Shown: positions 11,961-22,959 of the stretch, in pieces
Layout of the letters: every line of letters begins with the position of its first letter
Numbering within the stretch: position 1 is the first letter of the stretch
Assembly (NCBI RefSeq): GCF_029227915.1
Contig: NC_079885.1
Location: forward strand, 23,189,001-23,253,000
Origin: Hydractinia symbiolongicarpus
Lineage: Eukaryota > Cnidaria > Hydrozoa > Anthoathecata > Hydractiniidae
Reading direction: 5' to 3'
Length of the DNA: 64,000 nt
The notes under the pieces: model-generated
Database searches by the model: none
What the model was told of the DNA's origin: nothing
What the model saw: only the letters and a program-made list of their open reading frames with translations
Translations under genes and position numbers: made by a program

Positions 11961-12057
11961 CGTAAAGCCAGAAAAAGCCAGCAAATCTTGCAAGCAGCTA
12001 CAGACCTGTTAGTCTACTTTGCGTCCCTTACAAACTTTACAAAATTTCCTGTGAATT

Positions 12058-12210
12058 CTTCGAAAAAGTTATATCCATTTTGCTAGCGGATTTACTTTGT
12101 TTACATCACGTGATCAAAATGGAGCAACTTGATTTGCTGAAATAAATATAACGGCTTTCTTTACAAAATGGTGTCCCTCGACACCGAACAAAACAACAAC
12201 AAAAGGACGG
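12058..12210. repeat. segmental duplication, copy 2 (distal part)
   Basis: Matches 8135-8300 (TCGGTGTCAAGGGACACC region and TTTACATCACGTGATC). With 9727-10255 it shows that about 1.8 kb was inserted into, or rearranged within, the duplicate. Confidence 0.8.
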
Positions 12211-12441
12211 TCCCTACGTCATCAAAATTTTAAAACACTTATATCTCCTTATGCGTTTGTGAACACATATGATCCTATATATTTTTTTTATCAGCGTTTC
12301 AATCTGTACGCGTAACAGGCAGCAGATGAACTACATTTTGGCAATTTTTTTTTGTATATGCACCGGTGACTTTAGCAAAACCTGCAAAACAACCTATGAT
12401 CTTCTGCCTGAATGGATTCTTCCACGGGCCTTATCGACTAG
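12211..12441 (+). mobile_element. Helitron-like 3' end repeat
   Basis: Ends GGATTCTTCCACGGGCC then TTATCGACTAG. The same repeat lies in the opposite orientation from 17242 rightwards (ACTAGTCGATAAGGCGCGTGG), sharing ATCAGCGTTTCAA and TTCTGCCT blocks. The hairpin is degenerate. No coding capacity. Confidence 0.5.
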
Positions 12442-15400
12442 TAACTTATTATTATGCCACGAGATTGAGGAAAAAACTTTCGTTGCCAGTTGTTAAATAT
12501 ACATTGTGATTCCATATACAACAATTTTAGTCCCACTCACATGTGATTTCGATTAATTTCAGATGACATCACACTGGCGCGCCCTTTAAATACAATGGCT
12601 GTTGTTCAGTTCTTGTAGTGTAAGTTATTTAAACTGGAAGACATGTTGGGCATCTAGAGATAACATCAAAATAACGAGAATAATTTTGGCAAATATTTAA
12701 TCGTATTTTTTATAATTGTATAGTTGCATCCTTGCTGCTACATTTAAGTTTGTGAAGCTGTTTTTAGTTGTATATGTATATCAATCAGAAACAGCATTGT
12801 ACCCAGGTAAATTTGTTTTTTCAGATTTCTTAGGCATTTGCGTTAGGGTTGATTATAGGTCACTGCACATTCTTCTTCCGAGTCCAGGGTAAGCACTGTC
12901 ATTTTAAAGTAAATGTGTAAGGGTAATGAGCATCCTCGTCCCCAGGGTTTGTTGCCTAGGGGGCGCTAGCGCTTATTTGACGGCTACACAAGACCTTGGT
13001 ACAGGCTGCTTTTTTTAACCAGTATAGTGCTTACTATATATATTTAATCAGTTTGTCTCGCTGTTACAATTTATGCAGCTAGTAAAGGCAATCTCATCGA
13101 GTCCTTCACACATGGTGAGTACGATATCTTTCAGTTGTTTATGTTTTTTAACGCGTGTCTTTAAAAAAAAATTTTCCAAAGCAAGTTATTATTTGTTCAC
13201 CATGGAACTATATTTTGTGGTGATCAAATCTTTTAAGAATCATTATTTATCAACTATCAACAAAATGTGGTAACGTGTGTTTAGATAAGCTGATTTTGTT
13301 GGGATATACTGATACACATGAAAACCTAGCAACCCTCGATTGAGCTGCTATTTTCCAAGTCAAAATGTGTAAGTCTTAGATTGTGGCATGTAGCTAGTTA
13401 TATGTTCAATAAGGAAACAAAACTAAAGCTAGCTTAGATAGCTGGCTATATCTAAGTGTCCTATAAATGTTAGCTATCTGAATAATTTTTTATAAGCAGC
13501 CTATAGTTGAGAATATTAGGTTTAAATTTGGGTCAAATTGTCAAGTTGAACTATAGTTAGCTAATAGAAGCAATATATACTGTGCTTGAGCAGCAATATA
13601 TGCAGGGCCAAGGTCTCGTTTACATTTCCCAAACCGTGTTGGTAAAATAAAGGTGCTAGGTGCCAAAAACAATTAGCTTTTTACGACTCCCCACCTCTTG
13701 TAACTCATTGTAACAAATCTAGTACCACACACACCCCTTTTTACTTAATATTTAAAATTTTAAGACCTTGTCTATTCATTTCCATATTTATTCCATATCA
13801 AAGGCACACTATTGCTCTAATATGAAAAAGATATATCAGGACCGTATATTAAGCACACAAGAGGACATGTTTGGTCCTTTTGTGTAAGTCAAGAGGCAAA
13901 ACGCAAATTCATAATGTAAAGGGGGCTTGACATCATATCTTGTCTTTGGGCTTGACGATCCCACTTACTACCCCAGTCCAGTAGGGAAGCAGAGTTTGCT
14001 CACTTTGCGTTCAGGATTGACAATCCTGCTGCCCTTACTCATTTTAGCAGAAGCTTTGCAAGGGTGTTATATTTTCTTATCTGGTCTTGGTGATGTAACG
14101 CCCACGCATATTACGCCAGTCATGACAGGCCGGTACTGTCATTAGGCAGGTCCACAGCAACAATTATCTGTGTAAAGCTTAGTGTTGGAGCTCCGTAACA
14201 CATGTGGAACGACAGCCAGGGTCACAAGTCCTGGCGCACAGATAGTTGTTTGCTTTAACGTTTAAGGATATTCACGTTATGATAAGTTTTATTTATTTCA
14301 TTTGTACCTGTTCAATTCATTTCGAATTGCTTTAATATTTATTGTTCTGTGTTGTGTTCTGTCGCTGTTGTATTTTTCTGCCTCTTTACGGTCAATGTTT
14401 TTAGCAAATCCTTGCAAAAAGGGGGATTTTGCTTTTTTGTAAAATCTTTAGAGGTTGCAACCTTTAACCATAGTAGAACCAGCTCTCATTATACAAGAAA
14501 TATCATTACACCTAGCTGTTTTGTCACCTCATTATCAATTGCATACTATAATAACTAAAAATATCTGACATACATAAAAACAAATATGATCATACCCCCA
14601 CCCCTCAGGCATTATGTAATTATTAAATGGTTCCTTTAGCTATATAATTTTTTTTGGTTTGTATGTTTTCAACTGTAGCTAAATCCTTTTTGTGGTGTTT
14701 TTAGACACAAATTTTGTTTCCAAACGTGACATTTTTCTACCCATGACTAAATTTTCCAGAAGTGTGATGTTTCTGCTTGAATACATGTCAATACATGACA
14801 GATCAACAAAATTTTAAACTTGGTAAGCAGTCACATCAGTTCTTTATATTAATTGGAAGACTCATTTAGCTGGTCTGACTAAAACTATACTTTTGGAAGA
14901 GCACTTCTTTTTTTCAGTAGAAAAATAAATAACAAATTATTTTTTTAGTAATGGCTTACTATGCCTGTCTATTGCGTACGTGTTAGCAAGATTTGCTAGC
15001 TCGCTAGCTACACGTATTTTCTCATCCAGCTAAATTGCCAAATTCATGTTTTTTACTAAGCTTATTTTCATTCAAAATGTCAACAATGGAAATCGGCCGA
15101 AGTAACATAAAAAAATATTTACTGTTTAGCTCACCCTTTTTTAGTCAATCTTTTTGAAAATTTCTCCATTTTTCATAATCTTTAATCTTTTTTTTATTTT
15201 ATGTTTTTTTAACAATCTAAGTTTCGAGATATATTCAAAGGAGTTATTTAGTTTTAAGAAAAAAAATATAACTGCATAAAACTTTTAGACTCAAAAAATA
15301 CAAAATGGAAGCTTTCAACATCAATTTTCTGTATTAACTAATAAGTCAACTGGCATAGATTTAATTTAGCATAGATTTAATTAGCATAGATTTCATTTTT

Positions 15401-15762
15401 ATTTCACTGGTGCAAAGCTGTAGAATTAATCTTACTGAAAAGTCTCACGACACATACTAACATAAAGTTGGAGCAAGAAAGTTTCAATTGTCAGAAGTTT
15501 ACGCGATTAAGTGAGCAAGAAAACTCTTATCATATTGGCGCGAAATACACGCGCTTGTTTCGACTAAAAAAAAGTTTGTTTGTTTTATTTATTTTTTTTT
15601 TTTTTTATCAATTCCAAAATATTAACAGTGTTAATGAAATATAAAATAATACATCACTTTTTTGTACCTGGTGATGTAAGTACACTTAAGAAAAACGTCG
15701 TTTTTAAAAATTTAATAAATCTTTATTTAAACATGTCGTTTTAATATCTGAACAAGAAACTA
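12442..15762. other. intergenic with scattered repeats, no gene supported
   Basis: Holds a diverged copy of the GACGACTCCACTT family (about 13935-13985), a partly self-complementary stretch at 14156-14250 (AATTATCTGTG...CACAGATAGTT) and a repeat copy at 14407-14543 shared with 6504-6627. Exon-like sites at 12824-12888 and 13078-13112 give stops in every joined frame. Confidence 0.4.
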
Positions 15763-17179
15763 CAGTTGACTCTCTCTATCTCGAACTCGCAAGGGACCAG
15801 AAAATTTGTTCGAGATAGAGAAAGTTCGAGATAGAGAAAAATTGACAAAAATTGGATTTTTTCGTAAAAAACGTATTTTTAACCTTCAGTGTATCGGGAG
15901 TTGATAGAGGTCAATGAGAGATGTTAAAATGTTAATATTCAATGCACAAGACTTCTTTTAAAATAAATACATAAAATAAATTTACAGCTTCATTTAAAGA
16001 AATCGGTTATGTCTTTTTTTTTAAGTGATGCCACTCTGTCTTCATTATACATTTTTTCGAATTTGGAGATATGCATTTGCATTTCATTGCCTTTTTCGCA
16101 ACACATTGCTAGATCTTTCAAAAGATCAATACTACACTCGACTTTTGATCTTGATGGTTTTTCGACAACTATATCAAATGAATCATCCTCCATGTCACTG
16201 CCATCGTCTTCAGCTTCGTCGTCCTGAGATTTCCGAAATTCATCAATGATATCCTCATTAGAGATTTGAGGGGCGGTTGCGATAACCTCATCATCCAAGG
16301 TCACAAGATCATTAGCACTGAGATCATTTGGTACCAATGATGGATCAGCCTCTCTTAAATCATCCAAACATTCTTGAAGATCTTTCAATGGGTCATCCGA
16401 ATCAGCAATAGCATCCTGTTGTCCTGTAGAAGAGATTCCAGATTTCTTAAAACAATTGATGATGGTTTGTTTAGTTACAGCCTCCCAAGAATCAGCCAGT
16501 ATCTTCATTCCGCTTAAAATTGAAATCTTTGGCAAAGGTTTGTTGTTCTCCAAACCACTGCACAGCAAACGTACAACTCTCCTTCGGTAATGCGCTTTTA
16601 GACTTCGTATGGTTGCAACACAGACGTTGTGTTAGGGGGCAAAAAAACGAGATGAATGTTTGTTAAGTTCGAGATCGATGGGTGTGCTGGACAGTTGTCG
16701 ATTATAAGAACGATTTTTCTCCCGTCTACACGAAACTTTTGGAACTCCTTGTTTGACATTCCTTTCTCGATTTACCGAATTATTTGACATTTTTGAATTA
16801 AAGAAACGTTATTGAGTTTTCTTTTTAAAGCCGACATCTTCACCTCAAGAAGGTTTCTGGTTCAAAACACTGTAAACAATGTTTTGTGAGTGACTTTAGA
16901 ATTCGAACGTCAAACATTTTCGTTCGAAAATGGAACATTTTAATTCGATTTTTAGTGTAAATAGGTTCTTAAATCCGGAAAAGTTCGAGATAGAGAGAGA
17001 AACAGTCAGACGGGACCGAGATTTTGGTTCGAGATAGAGAGGTATTCGAGATAGAAAGGTTCGAGATAAAGAGAGGAAAATAGCTTAGAGCCTACACAAA
17101 TGTCCAAGGGACCGAGACTTTGGTTCGAGATAGAGAGATGTTCGAGATAGAGGGTAGTCGAGATAGAGAGAGTCAACTG
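15763..17179 (-). mobile_element. pogo/Tigger-like DNA transposon, internally deleted
   Basis: Terminal inverted repeats start CAGTTGACTCTCTCTATCTC and are flanked by TA on both sides (15761-15762, 17180-17181), as for Tc1/mariner/pogo insertion. Subterminal regions repeat TTCGAGATAGAG many times. It codes on the minus strand for the C-terminal half of a DDE transposase. The N-terminal HTH/CENP-B part is missing. A related MITE lies at 19088-19244. Confidence 0.85.
15990..16790 (-). pseudogene. Tigger-type transposase, C-terminal half
   Basis: From about 16760 the protein reads KIVLIIDNCPAHP (second catalytic Asp) and VFLPPNTTSVLQP. It then loses a short segment that should carry the third catalytic Asp, shifts frame, and continues HYRRRVVRLLCSGLENNKPL, SWEAVTKQTIINCFKKSG and an acidic tail (DDEAEDDGSDMEDDSFD), ending DITDFFK. 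The last 192 codons are open. It would bind the TIRs and cut DNA at TA sites, but this copy cannot be active. Confidence 0.85.
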
Positions 17180-17241
17180 TACTCAAAATCTTAATTACGA
17201 TTTCAGAGTGCTCCATTCCATTTGCATAAAATATTTCAGTA

Positions 17242-17640
17242 CTAGTCGATAAGGCGCGTGGAGAAATCCACTTAGGCAGAAGGACAATGGTATAATAGTT
17301 TGTTTTAGATTTTTTGCTGACGTCAGCAGTGCAGATACAAAAAAATTAGTTTATTTGTTGCCTGTACTGTGTAGAGGTTGAAACGCTGATCAAAATAATC
17401 TACAGATCATACGTTTCGACCAACGCCTAAGAAGAAATAAGGGTTAAAAAATTTTGCTGATGTCAGCAAAGACTCACCCCAAAACACTAAAAAATATTTC
17501 TTTTTAAATTTGTATACGTGTTGCCTTCATCGTATAGATCTTGAAACGTTGGTCAAGAAAATGTATAGGATCGTGTATCTTTGACAAACGGTTGCAGGGA
17601 TATTGGTGTTTAAAGGTTTTTTGTTGACGTCATCAACCTG
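17242..17640 (-). repeat. Helitron-like end with internal 130-150 bp diverged tandem units
   Basis: Minus-strand 3' end is CTAG (17242-17245) preceded by a weak hairpin. Going right, blocks of TTTTGCTGACGTCAGCA, a TGTTGCCT...GTATAGATCTTGAAACG-type block and a CGACCAACGC/GACAAACGG block recur at about 17316, 17447 and 17610. Inverted copy at 12211-12441. Confidence 0.5.
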
Positions 17641-17820
17641 TTCATTCCGCAACGGAAACAAAGTTTCTAAAGTTTGACAAAATGAAAGAAAACATAACGC
17701 GGAAGATTGTTTATTAATTAATTTTATTCTAGCTAATAAATACAACAAAAGATTAGAAAAATATATCACCAGCAAAGAAAACGTATTTGCGAATTAGCAT
17801 GGGTTAAAATTTATACATTC

Positions 17821-18045
17821 ACTGCTGGTAACTTAATTTTCCAATCTTTGCAGTGCCGTTAAATATGATATTTCTTCTACCAAATATATTTTTCTTCTTT
17901 TTAGCTATTTTATATTTTGGGATCCAAACATACCCCTCCCGGTCTTTGCCACCATTCTTGCGTCAAACACGCCAAGCATTTCTGCTTGACGATCCTTTAT
18001 AAACTTTTCGGTATATTTTAAAAGCATTGTAGCTTAAATCGGGAT
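17821..18045 (-). pseudogene. exon-like stretch with one in-frame stop
   Basis: Acceptor TACTTTTAG then an open frame of 27 codons (PDLSYNAFKIYRKVYKGSS...), a TGA, and 47 more codons rich in Lys/Arg (WIPKYKIAKKKKNIFG) ending TGA near 17821. From the Thr-rich exon (18153-18289) the phase instead gives IPI then a stop (18034-18036). So this longer frame is either part of another decayed exon or chance. No family recognised. Confidence 0.25.
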
Positions 18046-19925
18046 CTAAAAGTATGAAAATGATACTAATGTGTAAATTTTCTTGTAAAATTAGTGGAAA
18101 AAGCACAAATAGAAAATCTAGAATTAGCACGTGATTAATATTTTGTGCTTACAGAGGCCATTGGTGTTGCTACCATCACCACTGTTGTTGTTATTGTTGT
18201 TGCTGTTGTCGTTGTTTTGGCGGGTAGTAGTGTCGTTGATGCTGGGGCTATGGTGGTTGTGGTGGTGGTGTCGTTAACATTATCGCTATCTGTAAAGAAA
18301 AATGCTATAACGAATAATCTTATTTCGAATTGAAAAGATAAAAATTAGGGGCAAAATTAGGTGGGTTATGATTTTGTCACGCAAATGACTGGAAATAATA
18401 TTGATCAGTAAACAATTCAAAACAATGCGTTTATGACTATTGTGAAAAATTTACTGAATGTTTGTAAAAACCAGGTGCTTTATGAAAAAGAAAGTTCGAT
18501 TTGAATTGGAATAAACATCATTCTTAACCCTATTCGGTCTGGGGTTTTTCGAACATACTATGATTCTGCCCCTCAATAACTTCTCATAGGGTTGTTCAAA
18601 TTGAATCAAACTTGGCACACTTATAGTACGTCATAAAAGGGACAAAATGGCAGGAATAACTTTTTGCTTGCGTCACTACATTTTCTGACACGTCATCAGA
18701 AGCTTGAAATTTGTTAAGAATGACACTATCTGCTTAAAATTTAATTACTTTTGTTTCAGATCGAATTTTTGCATTCTCTTTGATGTTTCTGAAAGCTAAA
18801 TAAAAATTATTTAACATATTTACCGGTTTTTACGTAGATCGCATAAAAAATTGCCAAAATTGCTTGAGAGAGAACTTTTGAAAAATGCATATATTAGATT
18901 ATTCTTACTTTATCAGGAAATTCAGACTCGTGTTGTTAATTCTTATGTCACTTGTTTTATTTTGTTGTTAGTTAAAAGGAATGATTCAGGCACTAATCTG
19001 TTCTTATTTAGTTCTTACTTTTTCTATAAAATATAAGGACTGTTCTCTTAACAAAAATGTTCTTATAAAACAGGAAGTGTATAGATTCAGTGGAATCTCT
19101 CTATCTCGACTACTCTCTATCTCGAACTAAAGTCTCGGTCCCTTTGTGCTCCGGCTAAGGTATTTTCCTTTCTTTATCTCGAATTTTCTCTATCTCGAAC
19201 AAAGGTTTTGGTCCCTTGCGAGTTCTAGATGAGAGATTCCACTGTATTTACAAAGAAAATAAACAATTTATATTTTTACTTGCCTTATTATTAAAAGTGC
19301 GCTCCATTGCTTAAATATTGCAAAAACTTTAACTTTTTAAGCCCTGCTGTAAACTGTGTTTACTTAATTGTTAAAGTGCTTGGTAACATGTTAGCAAGTA
19401 TTCGAAAAGTATTCAAAAAAATAAGCGTTGATTGATTGGCTTAATTATTTACCAACCTTTTTACTTAGCTTTTTACTGATCAATTTCTCTTATATGTTCG
19501 GTTTTATGACCCAGTTTTTCAATAAATAACAAAGAAACTTAAATACATACACGTAAGTCTTCAAAAAAAATTTAATTTTATCTGTGTAGTTATTGTCATT
19601 TCAAAAGGCTACTTAGGTCCCATCCTCAAAGTTGCTTTTAAAGTTAAGAGCTGAAATGATTAAAGCTAAAAGTTTTACCGAGAAACATTTCTGACACCTG
19701 TTATTATAAAATGCTTGAAAGTAAAGGCGAGTTAGTGTCTTTTTTAAACCTTCTTGGTTAGTGGTAATATTTCAAAAAAAAAACTTCAAGGTTGTCCATT
19801 TATGTGATTACATTTTAGAAAGGAAGTGTTTACTTTCTTTGTTGTTTCTCCCTTAAATAGCAGCTCAAATTGTGAATGTTATAATTTACCGATGAAGAGA
19901 GTACAAAAGTAGTTAGAATGATAAG
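18034..19925 (-). CDS. possible Thr-rich secreted/mucin-like gene with microexons
   Basis: Candidate minus-strand exons: 19890-19925 (LIILTTFVLSSS, signal-peptide-like), 19679-19697 (19 nt, VSEMFL), 18153-18289 (SDNVNDTTTTTTIAPASTTL... then TTTTATTITTT) and a terminal exon from 18045 adding IPI and TAA. Each has an AG acceptor and a GT donor, and phases join 0, 1, 0. No initiator Met was found upstream of 19925, so the model is partial. Thr-rich runs are typical of O-glycosylated stalks. The Thr codons sit in a GTT/ACA-type simple repeat, so this could also be microsatellite in an intron. Confidence 0.3.
18590..18658 (+). repeat. dispersed repeat (CAAATTGAATCAAACTTGGC)
   Basis: The block TTCAAATTGAATCAAACTTGGCA...CATAAAAGG.ACAAAATGGCAG recurs at 51978-52038 in the same orientation and in reverse at 48160-48230. 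No ends or coding capacity seen. Confidence 0.6.
19088..19244. mobile_element. pogo/Tigger-derived MITE
   Basis: 157 bp with inverted ends CAGTGGAATCTCTC and GAGAGATTCCACTG. The interior repeats the CTATCTCGAAC motif found throughout the element at 15763-17179. The right flank is TA; the left flank reads TT, so the target duplication is imperfect. Non-coding. Confidence 0.8.
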
Positions 19926-20560
19926 CTGTTGTCTTTCATCCTTATGTTTTGTGTTTATTCTGTTTCAAATGCCGGTCGATACTTATATTCACAACGAAAC
20001 CTTGTTACTTGCTTTGTTTTACTGCAAATAGTTTAAACGAAAAATTTCCAATATTTAATTCTAGAACAAAAAGTAATTTCTGCAACCATATTGATTCAGG
20101 TGAACTGACACATCGAGCGTCACAAGTGTCTGAACCTCACTCATTATGATCAATACGTTCATTCATCTCAATGGTAGCACAATTATGACCTTTATAAATT
20201 GATTGATTTGTTAATTAATTAAATTACAATATTTGCACCCGAGTTAAATCCTAAAAAAATATGCTAACAAATCTCTCTGTCTTGACCCTTTTTTGTAATT
20301 AGTGAAGAAATTTTTGTGTAAGAATTTTTGACGGTTGCGGTTGACAGAATTTCAGAAAAAAAGCATTAAGGTAAGTCAGATAAGTAACAAATTACATTTA
20401 GAAAAGGTAGAAAGTAATGCGGCATAAGATGTCCGCAATCAATAAGCAAGTTTCGATCCACAAAACTGTGATATTAGAACGAAATTACTTAGTGCGAATC
20501 GACGTTAAAGGTGTCAAGTCAGTAAATTTGTTAATGAATTGATGTCGCATTGACTGTGTT
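19250..20560. other. intron or intergenic, no further gene supported
   Basis: Apart from the two microexon candidates (see 18034-19925), the sequence is AT-rich with no long coding stretch on either strand. Confidence 0.35.
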
Positions 20561-20572
20561 AACATTATCTTC

Positions 20573-20698
20573 TTAATTCATATATACAAATTCTACAGAA
20601 GTGATAGTATACAGTCCTTTTCCGTTAATTGATTCTTTATTTTCGATTTTTATTATTTTAGCTTCATTCTCGTAATTCGTGGGATTTAATTGTTTGGT
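20573..20698 (-). CDS. terminal exon of a host gene: tyrosine-motif cytoplasmic-type tail
   Basis: Acceptor CATTTTTAG, then 41 codons and TAA (20573-20575). The peptide begins TKQLNPTNYENEAKIIK and ends GLYTITSVEFVYMN. It has an NPTNY turn, a YTITSV segment loosely like an ITIM, and a final YMN matching the pYxN pattern bound by Grb2-type SH2 domains. These motif readings are inference. The preceding intron holds the whole Gypsy element, only 26 bp from the acceptor. The phase-0 start fits the exon at 26265-26366. Confidence 0.5.
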   Translation of the reverse strand, partial: TKQLNPTNYENEAKIIKIENKESINGKGLYTITSVEFVYMN

Positions 20699-20724
20699 CT
20701 AAAAATGAAAAGAAAAGAAAACAT

Positions 20725-20883
20725 TTTAATATCGGGAAAATAGGTTAAATAAGAACACGTGTTTACAATATATCTCTGTTTATCTCTTTCTCTCTATTCA
20801 CTATCATAACTCTCGTGTCATCAAAATCGTCCCTCTTCTTCTGCCCAAGTCCTCTCCATCGTGGATGTCTTTACGACATTACA
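20725..20883 (-). repeat. Gypsy 3' LTR
   Basis: In element orientation it starts TGTAATGTCG and ends near GATATTAAA. It contains ACACGTGTT and a run of TCTCTTT. Its outer edge is 26 bp from the host exon acceptor at 20699. Confidence 0.9.
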
Positions 20884-22087
20884 TCTTTCCCTTCGCTAGA
20901 CGATATGCACGTAGTCCGTATCTAAATGTAACAAAACAACAGCAGGCAACGTTCATATAAAATGTCAGGGGTTTTGACTGCTGAACTAACTGGTGAACTG
21001 GTCTTCTTGATCTGCTGGGGTAAATTTTGGGATTTTGGTTGGGCGGTGTATAGTTTCTGAATGGAGGTTTGTTTGCGGATTGCGATACTGGAAGTTGTGG
21101 CTCTATGTCTTCCTCCTCCTCCTTTATAATGATAGGAGTTGGTGCAGTTGTCGGGATACTTTTAAAATGAGAAATATTTCTTGTGATGTTGGATGAGTCA
21201 ATTTCCGATTGAGCGGTAACCATTGTGTCATTTATTTTCGTAACTCTGTAGGGTTGTATGCTGTACAACAACGACACGGTCTCCTTCACATAACGATGGT
21301 TCTTTCGTATGTCGACGTTCATCTGCGTACTGTTTGTTCTTTATTTTGGCCGCTTTGTCATTGTCAGTGGCTATTTGTTGCTGGTTTTCGTATGTTAGTT
21401 TGTTGTCTATTGATGGTATTGAGTAACTAATTTTTCTATTGAACATCAGTTCTGAAGGGGCAACTTTGGTGGTACTATGAGGTGTGGAGCGGTAAGCAAA
21501 TAAGAATCTATAAACTTCATTCCTCCAATCCTTGTGTTCTAGTTTAGCTGTCCTCATTATTTTATTAAGCGGTTGCATAAATCGTTCTGCTTCTGCGTTT
21601 GCCTGTGGCCATAGTGGAGTGATCCGTCTGTGTTTTATTCCCCTTTGTTTGAAGTAAGATTTGATTTTCTGCGAGCTGAATGGTGGGCCATTATCGGAGA
21701 TAACGTTGCGTGGATTACCGTATGTGCTAAACATTCTATCTAAACAAGGTATCAGTATTTCGGCTTTGGTACTCTTGAGAAATTCCACCTCTGGAAACTT
21801 AGATCTTTGGTCGATCACGACAAATAGGTAGTATCCTGTGGGAAATGGTCCAAGAAAATCAATGTTCAAAGTTTCCCAAACTTGTTCGGGTATATCCATT
21901 ATTCTGATAGGCGCATCTGCTCTTGTTGGTGTAACAGCTTGGCATGGAATGTAGTTTGAAATTTTCTTTTCAACCAAATCGTCTATTCCTTGAAAATAAA
22001 CTTTCGATCTGAGTAACACCTTGGTGTCCTTGATGAGCTAATGTAGCAGCAATGTTATGGTAGCATTTTGGTAAGATAATGCGTCTT
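20879..22087 (-). pseudogene. Gypsy integrase
   Basis: Part of the N-terminal zinc region is visible (LAHQGHQGV) in a separate frame near 22030-22087; the later Cys pair is incomplete (NYIPCQ). The catalytic core at 22019-21228 shows LNIDFLGPF, VISDNGPPFSS and NAEAERFM, giving the D, D and E positions. After a frameshift at about 21230-21320 the C-terminal part continues in a Pro/Arg-rich tail to 20879. Integrase inserts the cDNA copy into the genome. Confidence 0.85.
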
Positions 22088-22929
22088 TATTTTAAGACAA
22101 TGTCTTTGTTGTTCGATACGGTGAGTTCGTGTTTGAACTTGCGGTAATGCTTCAGCTCGTCTAGTTCTTTGCTACTTAAATCAGGGTAGTTAGTCGGTTT
22201 GTCTAGTAGGTGCCAGTTGTTCTTTCCTATAATACTGGCTAGATGTTGACATATTTTATCTTGTGAAGTTTGGGTTTTAATATCGTCTAGGGTAATCGCT
22301 TTTGGACAGGCATATGTGGCTGTAAAGTTTACATATTCTTCTATACCGTTGCTTTTTTTGTCGTCGCTAAAGGTGTGAGGGTATCTGCTAGCGTAATCTG
22401 ATATGTTTTCTGCACTCTTTACATGTTTTATTGTGAAGTTGTAACCTTGAAGTCGAAGTGTTAGTCGCTCGATTCGCAGAGGTATCGTGGATTTTGGGTT
22501 ACTTAAGAGATTGACTAATGCTTTTTGGTCGTTGAATATGGTGAACTCTCTAGCGATTAAGTACAAGCGATCTTTTTTGCATCCGTAAACGATGCTTAAA
22601 CATTCTCTTTCGATTTGCGCATATTTCATTTCAGTTTCTATGAAGGATTTGGATGAATATGATATAACCTTAACATCATCTTTACCGTTGCTTTTCTGCA
22701 ACAATACGGCGGATATACCATATGGGCTAGCGTCTGTAAACATAAATGTCTCTTTGTTTTCATCAAAATATGCTAAGCACGATTCACTACTCAAAGCGCT
22801 TTTCAAAGTAGCAAAGGCATGTTTACATTCGGATGTCCATTCGGCTTTCTCTTTGATCAATTGTCTAAGTGGATAAGTTATTGTACCGTAGTCCAGTATG
22901 TATGTTTGCATGTAGTTGGTGAGTCCCAA
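22087..22929 (-). pseudogene. Gypsy RNase H and linker to integrase
   Basis: 280 open codons. RNase H residues: MFTDASPYGISAVLL (Asp), YAQIERECLSIVYG (Glu) and FNDQKALVNLL (Asp), then HVKSAENISDYASRYP. A tether of about 90 residues leads to the integrase N-terminus. This domain degrades the RNA strand during reverse transcription. The upstream RT reading ends at a stop (22960) and resumes here in a different frame. Confidence 0.85.
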
Positions 22930-22959
22930 AAAGCCTCGAAGTGACTTGAGATCTTCGGG

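Larger units (their letters stand above)
10417..12040 (-). mobile_element. non-LTR (jockey/CR1-like) retrotransposon, 5'-truncated and 5'-inverted
   Basis: The 3' end lies at an (AT)n tract near 10417-10430. The body codes for a reverse transcriptase and a C-terminal region on the minus strand. At 11971-12040 the upstream RT segment appears on the plus strand (PANLASSYRPVSLLCVPYKL), so the 5' end is inverted. The inverted piece ends CTTTAC and the main piece begins with the same CTTTAC. The element sits inside duplicate copy 2, between 10255 and 12058. No endonuclease domain remains. Confidence 0.85.

Noticed and set aside
12824-13112. Two exon-like segments with good splice motifs
   Set aside because: The only open frame of the first joins to an immediate TAG in the second, so coding is not supported. 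A non-coding transcript remains possible.
18145-18333. Plus-strand Val-rich ORF
   Set aside because: It is the complement of the Thr-rich exon or microsatellite; its composition is only GTT/GTG repeats.
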